DNA from: Torulaspora globosa | Taxonomy: Eukaryota; Ascomycota; Saccharomycetes; Saccharomycetales; Saccharomycetaceae | NCBI RefSeq assembly: GCF_014133895.1 | Contig: NC_050734.1 | Coordinates: forward strand, 496,001 to 560,000 | Reading direction: 5' to 3' | Length of the DNA: 64,000 bases | Part shown: in pieces, positions 9,130 to 18,687 of the stretch | Numbering within the stretch: position 1 is the stretch's first letter | Layout: each line of letters starts with the position of its first letter | The notes under the pieces: model-generated | The model's database searches: none | Told to the model about the DNA's origin: nothing | What the model saw: only the letters and a program-made list of their open reading frames with translations | Position numbers and translations under genes: made by a program

Positions 9130-9265
9130 ATAAATCATAGAGAGCTGATACACACTAGAATATGTATTCGATTGTAATACCTCTGGTATCTCGATAAATG
9201 GAAGACGACAGCTCTCGTTACAGCGCTATCTTCTTTTCTGCGCTGAAATATGTGTGCTACTCCCA

Positions 9266-9598
9266 TCAGTGTTTATTAGCCACAGCATCTTTCATATACT
9301 CTCGCCGAACAATTCGCCTGATTTCTTCATCAGTCCGTTTCTCCAATATCTTCAATTTTTCATCCAACATGGCTCTCATGGCCGCTGTTCCATCTTGACT
9401 TGCTGCCTTGAACTCGGTTCCCTCTTGGCTGACGTTTGTCGTATCGGAGAATTTACCCAATCTTCCAAGGGCTTTTTTTTCCAATGCAGCTGCCAACGAC
9501 TCTACTGTCTTACCTTTTCCCTTGTTTGACAGCAAAGTTGAATCAGTTCTCTGTGATCCTGGACGGTTGTTCAAGGGACTTCCTTCATCTTCTTGCAT
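9266..9598 (-). CDS. NTC20: NTC20, Prp19-complex splicing factor
   Basis: A 110-residue protein from the ATG at 9598 (MQEDEGS...). Small subunit of the Prp19 (NineTeen) complex, which joins the spliceosome after U4 release. Seen: a Gly/Ser/Lys-rich N-terminus and a C-terminal charged helix (KILEKRTDEEIRRIVRR) likely to form a coiled coil. Sequence identity alone is weak; the call rests mainly on the conserved PCH2-GDT1-NTC20 order and orientation (YBR186W-187W-188C) and matching size class (S. cerevisiae 140 aa). The frame stays open about 14 codons upstream of the ATG with plausible residues (FASLKNITLS) but no ATG, so a non-AUG start or a short unseen 5' exon is possible. Confidence 0.75.
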   Translation of the reverse strand: MQEDEGSPLNNRPGSQRTDSTLLSNKGKGKTVESLAAALEKKALGRLGKFSDTTNVSQEGTEFKAASQDGTAAMRAMLDEKLKILEKRTDEEIRRIVRREYMKDAVANKH

Positions 9599-10061
9599 TT
9601 GGCAATTTGACAATGTAATGTTCTTCAATGAAGCAAACAAGGTCTAAATCAGCATATAAGCACTTTGTTTAGTTGGAACAGTTTCTTGTTTTCTTAGCCT
9701 TTTTCTATGAGATTCGCATATAAAGATGAGATAGATTGATTACATGATGCTTCTGGTCCTTATAGAGCCGTCCATTATTGAAGCCATCGCCTCATCTACC
9801 TGACCGTTTAGAACCTGATAGACGGTGAACAATCAGGCCATCTTAGTAGGCTATCGACATTCATCAATAGTTAGAAGTGAACGAAGCACTAGTGCTAGGT
9901 ACAATCAGTAACGTATTGGATTGTATTTATTGATGAAGGGGACAACCATAAATTATCTATCAAAGTTCGAATAATACTACAAGTGTTCTGTTATTTACAA
10001 GACGGATGAGAGACATGAACCTCCTTTAGATGCAATAGAAATCAAAGTATTCTTGACCACA
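9599..10061. other. NTC20 upstream / MOT1 downstream intergenic region
   Basis: 463 bases, A/T-rich. No ORF of note, no tRNA box pair and no clear factor site was recognised. Presumably the NTC20 promoter and MOT1 3' region. In S. cerevisiae terms this is also a synteny junction between YBR188C-like and YPL082C-like genes. Confidence 0.5.
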
Positions 10062-13000
10062 CTAGCGTAGCGTCTTGATGAAATTATCTAGATTGTATTC
10101 TTCCTCGTATTGGGAAGGATCCCATAGCTCTTTTAGTTCGCCAAGAGCCTCTTTGGCCTTACCGCTCAATCCCGTTTCATTGGCTATGTCTTCCATGCCG
10201 GATCCATTAGCGCCGTGCGTTTGCTTTTCGTCACTTTCCTGCGAAGGTACGTTATCGGAATCAAACAAATCTAATAACTGGTGCGTATCCATATTTGCCA
10301 GGCCGTTATTTTGCTGATTAACAACCGTCGAAGCAATGTTCATCTTAAATTTCTGCAGGCCCATAATTTTTTCCTCTAAAGTACCCTTTGTGATGATTCT
10401 GTAAACGTTCACAACTTTCTTCTGTCCCAACCTGTGGGCACGATCCATGGCTTGTAGGTCGTTCATCGGATTCCAATCATGTTCAACAAATATCACTGTA
10501 TCTGCCCCCGTTAGGTTCAAGCCTAAACCACCCACTTTAGTTGTTAACAGCAGACAGTCAATAGAAGGATCATCGGTAAATTTCCTGACCACCTTTTGTC
10601 TATCTCTAGGTTCGACACTACCATCGAGCCTCATATAGGTCACTGACGGCATGTATTTCTTTAGGAGATCATTTTCGACCATATCAAGCATGTCCTTCAA
10701 TTGGCAAAAAATCAGGGCCCGATGTTGCGAGATAACGTTTTCTGAACTTGGAAGTTGAGTTCCGCTAGCTTTCCCATCCATATCCTGCTCACCAATCCCG
10801 CACTCCAATAAAAGGTTTCGCAAAGCTCCTAACTTAGGAGCGTTAGCGATGTCATGTAGATCTAAATGAGTCTGCTTGAGGTAATCCTCAACTTGGCGCA
10901 GTTGTGGGTGATCAGGAGAAAGCACTAAAGCAGGGTGGTTGCAGAGCTTTCTCATGTATTGTAAGGCCTGGAAAATGTGCTGCTTGCCCTCGACATCTGC
11001 ATTATTTTCTAAATCCTTTTCGACAACGTTCTTTTGTTTCTTGGAGAAATCTTTATAAAGCTGCTTTTGGAGGTCACTCAGTTCACAATAGTAATCTTGT
11101 ATGATTTTAGGAGGCAAATCTGATAGGACATCCTCTTTTAGTCTTCTCAACATGAAAGGCAGAACTTGTTTATGCAGTGCTTCCAAAGCCAAAGCACCTT
11201 TTTCTTGATCCTTCGATTGCGATTTGCTGTTTCTGGAGGCCCCTATAGGCTTCGCGAACCTTTCCTGAAACATCTTTTCTGTCCCCAAGAAACCAGGCAT
11301 GAGGAAATCAAACAGTGACCATAGCTCAAGAACGTTGTTTTGTATCGGAGTTCCTGTCAAAATCAACCTATGGTTAGAGCTAAACTGCTTGACCGCTTTT
11401 GCAAGCTTTGACTGGGAATTCTTGATAATATGGCCTTCATCCAGGACGCAATAATTGTAATCAAGCTTCGTCATAACATTCAGATCGTTTCGCGCTACAT
11501 CATAAGATGTAACAATAACATCTGCCTGAGAGAGCTGATCTCTTAATGGAAAACGAGTCGACGGACCACCAGCATAAACTACTACTTTTAAAGAAGGAGA
11601 ATATTGCTCGAACTCACTTTCCCAATGACCAGTTAATGAGGGAGGGCATATGATTAGTGATGGCAAAGGTCTACTTTTCAGGGATTTAGTTTTCAGATAA
11701 TCTTCTTTTCTAAGATGTTGATCACTAGCAATGATGCAAATAGTCTGCAGAGTTTTACCGAGACCCATATCATCACAAAGTATACCATGCAAATGGTACT
11801 TATTCAAAAATGCAAGCCAGTTCAAGCCGTCCTGTTGGTACTTTCTCAAGGTGGCTTTGACAGCCACAGGCATCTTAAAAGGCTCTGCCTTTGAAGGGTC
11901 CATCATCTGCTGCATAAATTCACGCTCTCTTTCACGGCCAGCCATAAGATCTTCAGGTAAACCCTCTGGATGAGCAATTCCTTCTTCCAAAGGAACCAGT
12001 TTTATGATTGAAGCAAACGTGGTTGTTGCCAAGCTTCTAACATCAGTATCCGAATCACTCATACGGCCCAACAAAGGAACAATGAGAAATATAACGTACG
12101 GCAAAATGTCGGCTTCCAAAGTAACCGATAGATGGTAGATTAATTCTGTAGCACCCTGTCGATCGATTGTGGAACCAGCATTATTCAGTAAAGGAAGTAT
12201 CTCCCGTATGACATACGTCATAACCGGAATCGTTGCAGTTTTAGCGAGATCGGAAAATGTTCTTGCAACGGAGTATCGAAAAACGGAATAGTCAGATCTT
12301 AAAAACTTGAGCAGAAGTGAAAATCTGGAAATAACTTCTTTATTTTGTAACTTGGGATGCATGAATGGGAAGAGCGCCCTCACAACTCCCAAAGAATCAA
12401 CAATTTCTTGACCCACTTCATTGCTGAATGGCTCACTCTTGAGCTCGTCGAACTTATGGAGAGGTTCCAAGATTGACTTTTTTAGCTGAGGGACTTTCCC
12501 CAGTGCTTCTTCTCCGAATAGTTTCAAAAGCTTGCCCAATGTATATAAGGCACCTTTGCGCTTGATTGAAGCTTCCTCGGCAAGTTTTCTCAAGTGAGGG
12601 TCATCTTGAACTGTGAGGTAATTGTTCTCTTTAACCAAGGTCAAAATTGAGTCCTTCAATGTGGCATTGACTGCAAACTCTGGCACTTCTGTTATGTCGA
12701 CACACAAAAATCCGCACAAGTTTTTGACAATTTTATCTGAAACGTTAGTTTTCCCATCGTCAACTAGCTTCTTAACCAAGTATTCTATGGAGTCACCAGA
12801 TAACCTCTGTAAAATTTCGTTCTTCTCCTCCTTGATACTATCCATCAATGCCCGTATTATCGGGTTTAGCTTTTTAGGAAGACCACTAAACCTTAATGTA
12901 GCAGATGCATAATTCGCCAGAATGCTGCAATTGTACTCGCGCCTCGATGCTTGAGAGTCCTCTATCGCCAACAGAACACGATGTTTGGCATCTTCAAGTG

Positions 13001-15707
13001 GTTTCTTTGCCAAAAGTTTGTAGCAATTGCTCATCGACTTAAACATTTTATCATAGTAGTCTTTGTAAACCCTTTCAGCTAATTCGATGCTGAATGCTTC
13101 AGGTCCAGCATCGGTTTCTCCCTGGCAAACCACAGGCACGTTAGGCAATTTATGCTGAGGTAACATACCAACATCCACAAAAGTGTTGAGAAGATTTTGA
13201 CATTGTGTTCTAAGTGCCTTTAAACTGGGGGTAAACTCTCTAAAGATTGGCAGAGTCTCAGGATTGGATAACTGATTATTTATTGTTGGACCCAACACTT
13301 CGGCCACAAATGATGGAATGCCCGAAGTTCCATACTTGCCCTCCAGCCGTGTTTTGCAAAATTCGGTTAAGATGATGGCTGCTAGCATTCTGGGCGTCGC
13401 ATATGACAAGTCTAAACAACGGACAAGCACGTTTTCGAAGAACGATTTCAGCGTGGAGTCCTGGAACATTGCTAGGGTTATTCCGAACGCTCTGGCGCCC
13501 ATGACTCTCGTATTTTTTATAACTTCAACACCCAAAAGTATTATATCACCAGCAATCATGGGCGCATCTATATTAACACGCTCATTATGTTTGGGAGGAG
13601 GGATATCCGTTTCATAACTAGCTTCCGATATACTTCTCTTTTTGTCGGGATTGATTTGATAATGCTGTGAAGGTTTAAGAATGTATTGGGATTCCATGTT
13701 GTAACTCTTACCATTTACCCCGATGGGGGTATTTAACAAATGCAAAATTGGTTGTAAATGCTTGCTTAGTACATGATCCAGAGTCTTTTCCGTATGCTTG
13801 GATTTATAATTTTTTAGTAAAGAGCAATAAACTTGAAATGACAGGTTTAAAATATCTTCATTTTGCTCCAGAAGGATATTTTGGAAGAGAAGCCTAAAAG
13901 CCTTCCCGTTTAACCAACTCTTTGTTGTGTCTTCCTTTATGGAAAGAAATGCATCTAATAGGTTTAAAACCGCTTTTCTCACAGAGGAAATGGAGTGTCG
14001 CAAAAACAAATAAAGTTTGGGTACTAAAAACTTAAATGACCATTCAGATGGATACTGTAATGCCTTGTTCTTGAAAATGTCTAGCACTTCCGTGTGCTTA
14101 CAAAGTTTGGCCAACAAGTTCATGACAGAGCCGACACTTGAGGATAAATCATCATCCAAATGAGTTAAAGAAGACCAGATGGTAGAAAGGACCAGATCCA
14201 CAATTGGAGTATCGAGCTTCACAAAGTCAGAGGTGATTGGAGATAATATTGCCGCTGCCACACTTTGAACGTCGTCGTCAGGCTGATTCAGACCATAAAG
14301 CACAATTTTCACAACATCTCCCAGTAAGCTTTTAGATAAGAGAAAATCGGTTTTAATGCTCACAAAGTATCTCACCCCGAGTAATCCACCATGAGTTGCT
14401 TCCCAAATCTTGGTCGGCAGCGAGACTGTCTGAGGATCTTGTAAAACGAGCTGTTCCAAACTGTTGAAAATCTTAACGCATAGGTCATCATCTAAATGTA
14501 TAAGTAATGCAGCCAAAGTTTGAGCAGCAGATTCTCTTACCGGGGCTACCACGGTATCATAAACGTAATCACCAAATCTATCGAGAGCGAAAATTGTGAG
14601 CAGCCTAGTGGCGCAATCCTCTAAGCTCTTTTTATTCCTCAAATCATTCTCAGCTCTACCCCTGCCTTTGACACGGCTGACGCCAAAAGCGTGTTGTTTT
14701 AAAAGCTCTCTCAATCCTAATGCTGCACCATGCCTCACCTCCCATGCTTCATTCATCAGATTATCTATCAGTAGTTCATAAACACCTTGAAATTGCCAAA
14801 CCAAGCCCGCAACTCTCTCATGTTTCTCCAGTATCGGTGCCACCGTTGACTCAACCATGATCTTGTTAGCCTCCGAACTTTCTGTGATATCGAGTTTAGG
14901 GTTGTTCAGCGTTGTCGGAGAGAAAGAACTGGAGTTATCAGGTTGATTCATCAAACTCTTTGAAATGTTACTCTCTGATAAATCGACTGGCTTGGTGGAA
15001 GAGCTTTTCGCCTGCATCTTTTTTTTTCTCTTCGCCATGGCCAACATCCTGGCGGACTTTTTCGAGCTGGCAAGCGGCATAGAAGGCCGGGGTGATTCCT
15101 GTTTCTTTACCACTCCAACTGCAGTCTCTTTGCTTTCTACTTTTACATTACCGTCATTAAAGTCATTATCGTTATCATAACCGGTCTTCCTCTGCTGCTT
15201 CCGCACCTTAGTATCTTCATCCCAACCTTCATTATATCCATTAATGCTGGAGGCCAACAAAACCTTGTTGCTCTTCAGAAGCTCATGAAGATTCCATTGT
15301 GACAGCGAAAACAGCCGTTGCTCGTCTTGTAAGAACTCATCTCCGTCGTTCTGACTCACTTCCTCCAACTTCAACTGTATCTCCTGCTCCATCTTCACTT
15401 TTGCTGTTTCTACGGGTGCCGAGTCTGCCACTCCCTTCTCACCCCCTTCCTCATCGTCTTCCGCATTGGGATCCCATAGTGGAGCATGCGCTACTATCCC
15501 ACCTATTGCCCTTGCGGCCGTCACACGAGTCTCCCATTTCTTCGCCATCAAAAAGGAATACACCCTCGATAGTAGTGACAGTATATCCTCCGGATGCTGC
15601 CTCGCAAGATCGCCTAATTGATCCGCAGCCATGTTCCTTATGAACTGGGTTGAACCGGTTTCCAGCAACACCACCTGGCGATCCAGTCGCGATACCTGTG
15701 AGCTCAT
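10062..15707 (-). CDS. MOT1: MOT1, TBP-removing Snf2-family ATPase
   Basis: An 1881-residue nuclear ATPase (S. cerevisiae Mot1 is 1867) that strips TATA-binding protein from DNA and so redistributes it between promoters. Seen: a long N-terminal HEAT-repeat region that grips TBP, interrupted by a low-complexity Lys/Ser linker (about residues 170-270), and a C-terminal Snf2 motor from about residue 1270. Walker A is DDMGLGKT near residue 1312, the DEGH box appears as LDEGHIIKN, and the helicase C domain has GGLGLNLTGAD and HRLGQKK. The C-terminus NFIKTLR is typical of the family. Start is the ATG at 15707 (MSSQVSRLDRQVVLLETGSTQ). A perfect URS1 site sits about 70 bases upstream, which is unexpected for this housekeeping gene. 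Confidence 0.98.
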   Translation of the reverse strand: MSSQVSRLDRQVVLLETGSTQFIRNMAADQLGDLARQHPEDILSLLSRVYSFLMAKKWETRVTAARAIGGIVAHAPLWDPNAEDDEEGGEKGVADSAPVETAKVKMEQEIQLKLEEVSQNDGDEFLQDEQRLFSLSQWNLHELLKSNKVLLASSINGYNEGWDEDTKVRKQQRKTGYDNDNDFNDGNVKVESKETAVGVVKKQESPRPSMPLASSKKSARMLAMAKRKKKMQAKSSSTKPVDLSESNISKSLMNQPDNSSSFSPTTLNNPKLDITESSEANKIMVESTVAPILEKHERVAGLVWQFQGVYELLIDNLMNEAWEVRHGAALGLRELLKQHAFGVSRVKGRGRAENDLRNKKSLEDCATRLLTIFALDRFGDYVYDTVVAPVRESAAQTLAALLIHLDDDLCVKIFNSLEQLVLQDPQTVSLPTKIWEATHGGLLGVRYFVSIKTDFLLSKSLLGDVVKIVLYGLNQPDDDVQSVAAAILSPITSDFVKLDTPIVDLVLSTIWSSLTHLDDDLSSSVGSVMNLLAKLCKHTEVLDIFKNKALQYPSEWSFKFLVPKLYLFLRHSISSVRKAVLNLLDAFLSIKEDTTKSWLNGKAFRLLFQNILLEQNEDILNLSFQVYCSLLKNYKSKHTEKTLDHVLSKHLQPILHLLNTPIGVNGKSYNMESQYILKPSQHYQINPDKKRSISEASYETDIPPPKHNERVNIDAPMIAGDIILLGVEVIKNTRVMGARAFGITLAMFQDSTLKSFFENVLVRCLDLSYATPRMLAAIILTEFCKTRLEGKYGTSGIPSFVAEVLGPTINNQLSNPETLPIFREFTPSLKALRTQCQNLLNTFVDVGMLPQHKLPNVPVVCQGETDAGPEAFSIELAERVYKDYYDKMFKSMSNCYKLLAKKPLEDAKHRVLLAIEDSQASRREYNCSILANYASATLRFSGLPKKLNPIIRALMDSIKEEKNEILQRLSGDSIEYLVKKLVDDGKTNVSDKIVKNLCGFLCVDITEVPEFAVNATLKDSILTLVKENNYLTVQDDPHLRKLAEEASIKRKGALYTLGKLLKLFGEEALGKVPQLKKSILEPLHKFDELKSEPFSNEVGQEIVDSLGVVRALFPFMHPKLQNKEVISRFSLLLKFLRSDYSVFRYSVARTFSDLAKTATIPVMTYVIREILPLLNNAGSTIDRQGATELIYHLSVTLEADILPYVIFLIVPLLGRMSDSDTDVRSLATTTFASIIKLVPLEEGIAHPEGLPEDLMAGREREREFMQQMMDPSKAEPFKMPVAVKATLRKYQQDGLNWLAFLNKYHLHGILCDDMGLGKTLQTICIIASDQHLRKEDYLKTKSLKSRPLPSLIICPPSLTGHWESEFEQYSPSLKVVVYAGGPSTRFPLRDQLSQADVIVTSYDVARNDLNVMTKLDYNYCVLDEGHIIKNSQSKLAKAVKQFSSNHRLILTGTPIQNNVLELWSLFDFLMPGFLGTEKMFQERFAKPIGASRNSKSQSKDQEKGALALEALHKQVLPFMLRRLKEDVLSDLPPKIIQDYYCELSDLQKQLYKDFSKKQKNVVEKDLENNADVEGKQHIFQALQYMRKLCNHPALVLSPDHPQLRQVEDYLKQTHLDLHDIANAPKLGALRNLLLECGIGEQDMDGKASGTQLPSSENVISQHRALIFCQLKDMLDMVENDLLKKYMPSVTYMRLDGSVEPRDRQKVVRKFTDDPSIDCLLLTTKVGGLGLNLTGADTVIFVEHDWNPMNDLQAMDRAHRLGQKKVVNVYRIITKGTLEEKIMGLQKFKMNIASTVVNQQNNGLANMDTHQLLDLFDSDNVPSQESDEKQTHGANGSGMEDIANETGLSGKAKEALGELKELWDPSQYEEEYNLDNFIKTLR

Positions 15708-15775
15708 TCTTCCAGTAAACTTAGTTTATTCTGGTTTTAATGTCTCTGTGTAACCCACAAATAAAAGGAAAAATT

Positions 15776-15785
15776 TAGCCGCCGA
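15776..15785 (-). promoter_or_regulatory. URS1-type Ume6 site upstream of MOT1
   Basis: TAGCCGCCGA on the plus strand, a perfect URS1 core read from the minus strand, 69-78 bases before the MOT1 ATG. On its own strand it shares 15 identical bases with the ADK2-MSH6 URS1 site. Whether it acts on MOT1 or on another transcript is unknown. Confidence 0.65.
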
Positions 15786-16162
15786 GGTCCTTCAAAAATA
15801 TCTGTCTACCGTACCAAACGACTCAAAATATTGGGACCAGACCATCGCGCAGCGTTTCCCGGTTTTTGCACCAAGACAGATGCTTTTATATGAAAGGGGC
15901 CGTTGAAAATGTGAAAAAGAGCTGGCGCGTTTGGCGACTGCAACATCTACGAAAAAAAAAACAACCTTGAGCCGCACATAACGTGTCAAGAGAAAAGAGA
16001 AACGCCGATCGATATTATTGCTCGTTTTCTAAAACTAACATATGGTTTGCTCGAAAGTGAAATTAAAGCCAATGGAGTGTATTTCCTTGGCTCTTATGTT
16101 GTAGCCACTTGTTGGTATTTGCAATATCACCGTGATGTGGAGGAAATAACAGCAGTTTAGAT

Positions 16163-16169
16163 CGGGTAA
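16163..16169. promoter_or_regulatory. Reb1-type site in MOT1-LYS20/21 promoter
   Basis: CGGGTAA followed by C, a full Reb1 match, about 180 bases before the homocitrate synthase ATG in a divergent promoter, the usual setting for this factor. Confidence 0.5.
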
Positions 16170-16345
16170 CGGCGGCTTGCCTTTCGACCTACGTTTCTTT
16201 TTCAGAAGGCTTGACATCTGTAACCCGGACAGTTAAAGCGGTAAAATCACTGATAATAAGCTTGAAAGAGTGCATGACAATGAACTTAGCCGTGTAATCG
16301 TGGAGGATCTGTCGGCTGTAAAGTGCATTTTGCTGCCTTGGAACA

Positions 16346-17527
16346 ATGTCTGTGAATTCCAATCCTTATGCGCCCAATGTGGCTGACTTGGTGTCCAATG
16401 TGACTAGATTTCAAATTATCGAGTCTACTTTGAGAGAAGGTGAACAATTTGCCAATGCTTTCTTCAGTACGGAGAAAAAGATTGAGATTGCCAAGGCATT
16501 GGATGAATTTGGCATTGATTATATCGAATTGACATCTCCAGTGGCCTCGGAGCAGTCCAGAAAGGACTGCGAAGCTATCTGTAAGCTTGGGTTGAAAGCC
16601 AAAATTCTAACGCACATCCGATGCCATATGGACGATGCAAAAGTTGCTGTGGAGACCGGTGTGGATGGCGTGGATGTCGTTATCGGTACTTCCCAGTTCT
16701 TGAGGCAGTATTCTCACGGTAAGGATATGAACTATATCGCCAAGAGCGCAGTCGAGGTTATCGAGTTTGTTAAATCGAAGGGATTGGAGATCAGGTTTTC
16801 TTCCGAGGACTCCTTCAGATCAGATGTCGTGGACCTGTTAAACATTTACAAGACCGTCGATAAAATCGGTGTCAACCGTGTCGGTATTGCGGACACTGTT
16901 GGATGCGCCAACCCAAGGCAAGTCTATGAGCTTGTGAGATCTTTAAAGTCAGTTGTTTCATGCGATATCGAGTGCCATTTTCACGACGATACTGGTTGCG
17001 CTATCGGTAATGCTTATTCTGCGTTAGAGGCAGGCGCCAAGTTGATTGATACCTGTGTTCTCGGGATTGGTGAGAGAAACGGTATTGTGCCTCTTGGTGG
17101 GTTGATGGCAAGAATGATCGTGTCGGCACCGGACTATGTCAAATCTAAATACAATCTGAAGAAGCTACGTGACCTAGAGACATTAGTGGCCGAAGCGGTT
17201 GAAGTCAATTTACCATTCAACAATCCAATCACCGGTTTCTGTGCCTTCACCCATAAAGCAGGTATCCACGCAAAAGCGATACTGGCAAATCCCTCCACTT
17301 ATGAGATCTTGAATCCTGCAGACTTCGGTATCAGCCGTTACATTCACTTCGCGAACAGACTAACCGGTTGGAACGCTATTAAGTCGAGAGTCGAGCAGTT
17401 GAATCTTCAACTGACTGATGATCAGATCAAAGAAGTTACTGCCAAGATCAAGCAAATGGGTGATATCAGACCTCTAGGGATTGATGATGTGGATTCCGTC
17501 ATCAAAGATTATCATGCAGAGCTCTAA
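16346..17527 (+). CDS. LYS21: LYS20/LYS21-type homocitrate synthase, short C-terminus
   Basis: A 393-residue enzyme that condenses 2-oxoglutarate and acetyl-CoA to homocitrate, the first committed step of lysine synthesis by the alpha-aminoadipate route. Seen: [14 protein letters not shown] near the N-terminus, the [17 protein letters not shown] core, metal-binding HFHDDTG (H211, H213), [13 protein letters not shown], and [17 protein letters not shown]. It is highly similar to S. cerevisiae Lys20/Lys21 across the whole catalytic and regulatory region. Oddities: it stops at ...YHAEL, so the roughly 35-45-residue Lys/Ser-rich tail of Lys20 (428) and Lys21 (440) is missing, and the usual H-x-H-N-D reads H-x-H-D-D. 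In S. cerevisiae neither gene lies beside MOT1. Which of the two symbols applies cannot be decided; it may be the single pre-duplication gene or one of two copies. Confidence 0.92.
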   Translation: MSVNSNPYAPNVADLVSNVTRFQIIESTLREGEQFANAFFSTEKKIEIAKALDEFGIDYIELTSPVASEQSRKDCEAICKLGLKAKILTHIRCHMDDAKVAVETGVDGVDVVIGTSQFLRQYSHGKDMNYIAKSAVEVIEFVKSKGLEIRFSSEDSFRSDVVDLLNIYKTVDKIGVNRVGIADTVGCANPRQVYELVRSLKSVVSCDIECHFHDDTGCAIGNAYSALEAGAKLIDTCVLGIGERNGIVPLGGLMARMIVSAPDYVKSKYNLKKLRDLETLVAEAVEVNLPFNNPITGFCAFTHKAGIHAKAILANPSTYEILNPADFGISRYIHFANRLTGWNAIKSRVEQLNLQLTDDQIKEVTAKIKQMGDIRPLGIDDVDSVIKDYHAEL

Positions 17528-17619
17528 TATGTACATATTAGAATATGTATATATTCTAGGACTGCCGCGAGCCGGAAAATCTGTACATCTTACAATTTTT
17601 TTTCTGCGTAATCTGGGTC

Positions 17620-17640
17620 CGAAGGTACACACCATACCGA
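17620..17640. promoter_or_regulatory. Possible Rap1-like site upstream of RPS9
   Basis: ACACACCATACC, close to but one base short of the Rap1 ribosomal-protein-gene core (ACACCCATACA), about 160 bases before the RPS9 ATG and followed by a T-rich run at 17650-17661. The position suits a ribosomal protein promoter; the match is imperfect. Confidence 0.3.
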
Positions 17641-17785
17641 CGCGGCCTCTTTTTTTTTTTCAACCACGCAACATAGACGGAAGTGATGAAATTAATCGGC
17701 ATATAAGAGTTTTAGAACAGCACAGACCTTCATCTCACTTAGTATCTTTTGGGAAGATCTCCAAGGAATCGACGAATAAGCAACA

Positions 17786-18687
17786 ATGCCAAGTACGTTT
17801 TAACTTTCATATATGGGACTGTGCAGTATAAATTGCACAGCCTTTGAGGTTCGGGTCCTCATAAATTTCGAAGATATCTCATCGAAACACTTCCTCGTTA
17901 CTGGTTAATACTTAACACTGAAATCCCGACACTTCAGGTTAAGGTAGGCCAGGACTGAATAACGAGGAGATTCGCGTGTTAAATGCGAATGCCAGTTTTC
18001 GATGGAACGTGTGTGCCAGTCACTGTTCTGCAAGATTTATCTTTGACGTTTATGTGTACTTCTTGAACCTCTTGCCACTTTGACCATCGGCTAACATCTG
18101 TATTTTCAACAGGAGCTCCAAGAACTTACTCTAAGACCTACTCTACCCCAAAGAGACCTTACGAATCCTCTCGTTTGGATGCTGAATTGAAATTGGCTGG
18201 TGAGTTCGGTTTGAAGAACAAGAGAGAGATCTACAGAATCACTTTCCAATTGTCCAAGATCCGTCGTGCCGCCAGAGACTTGTTGACCAGAGACGAGAAG
18301 GATCCAAAGAGATTGTTCGAAGGTAACGCCTTGATCAGAAGACTAGTCAGAATTGGTGTTTTGTCTGAGGACAAGAAGAAGCTAGATTATGTCTTGGCTT
18401 TGAAAATCGAAGATTTCTTGGAAAGAAGATTGCAAACTCAAGTCTACAAGTTGGGTTTGGCTAAGTCTGTTCACCACGCCAGAGTCTTGATCACTCAAAG
18501 ACACATTGCCGTTGGTAAGCAAATCGTCAACGTCCCATCCTTCATGGTCAGATTGGACTCTGAGAAGCACATCGACTTCGCCCCAACCTCTCCATTCGGT
18601 GGTGGCAGACCAGGTAGAGTTGCCAGAAAGAACGCCGCTAACAAATCCGAAGGCGGCGACGATGCTGGTGCTGAAGATGAAGAGTAA
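17786..18687 (+). CDS. RPS9: RPS9 (uS4), 40S ribosomal protein (two exons)
   Basis: Small-subunit protein uS4, an early rRNA-binding assembly factor that also affects decoding accuracy. Coding joins a 7-base first exon, ATGCCAA at 17786-17792, to 18113-18687, giving 193 residues beginning [20 protein letters not shown] (S. cerevisiae Rps9A/B 197/195). Seen: the S4 RNA-binding domain around residues 105-170 ([27 protein letters not shown]) and an acidic C-terminal tail. Strong codon bias (AGA, TTG, GGT) marks high expression. The intron position after codon 2 is the S. cerevisiae one. RPL21 follows 672 bases downstream, as in both S. cerevisiae duplicate blocks. The intron is unusually rich in inverted repeats (separate entry), consistent with regulation by splicing. 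Confidence 0.98.
17793..18112 (+). other. RPS9: RPS9 intron (320 bp) with structured RNA element
   Basis: Starts GTACGT rather than GTATGT; the best branchpoint I find is CTAAC within GGCTAAC at 18089-18095, a weak match to TACTAAC; it ends CAG at 18112. Perfect inverted repeats: 17819-17825/17834-17840 (7 bp), 17845-17849/17857-17861 (5 bp), 17866-17871/17882-17887 (6 bp), a nested long stem 17893-17904 with 17949-17952 and 17960-17967 enclosing 17911-17922/17933-17943 (one bulged A), and 17970-17975/17985-17990 (6 bp). Splice ends are confirmed by the reading frame; structure is inferred by eye. Confidence 0.9.

Larger units (their letters stand above)
15708..16345. other. MOT1-LYS20/21 divergent intergenic region
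   Basis: A 638-base divergent promoter region. It holds a perfect URS1 site near MOT1, a Reb1 site near the middle and an A10 tract around 15951-15961. A 65-codon minus-strand ORF at 15792-15989 and a 60-codon one at 16035-16217 have no recognisable homology. I saw no Lys14-type site (TCCRNYGGA). Confidence 0.5.

Noticed and set aside
17845..17861. A 5-bp stem with a TTCGGGT seven-base loop that looks like a tRNA T-arm
   Set aside because: No A box, anticodon arm or acceptor stem around it, and position 58 of the loop is G rather than A; it belongs to the RPS9 intron hairpins.
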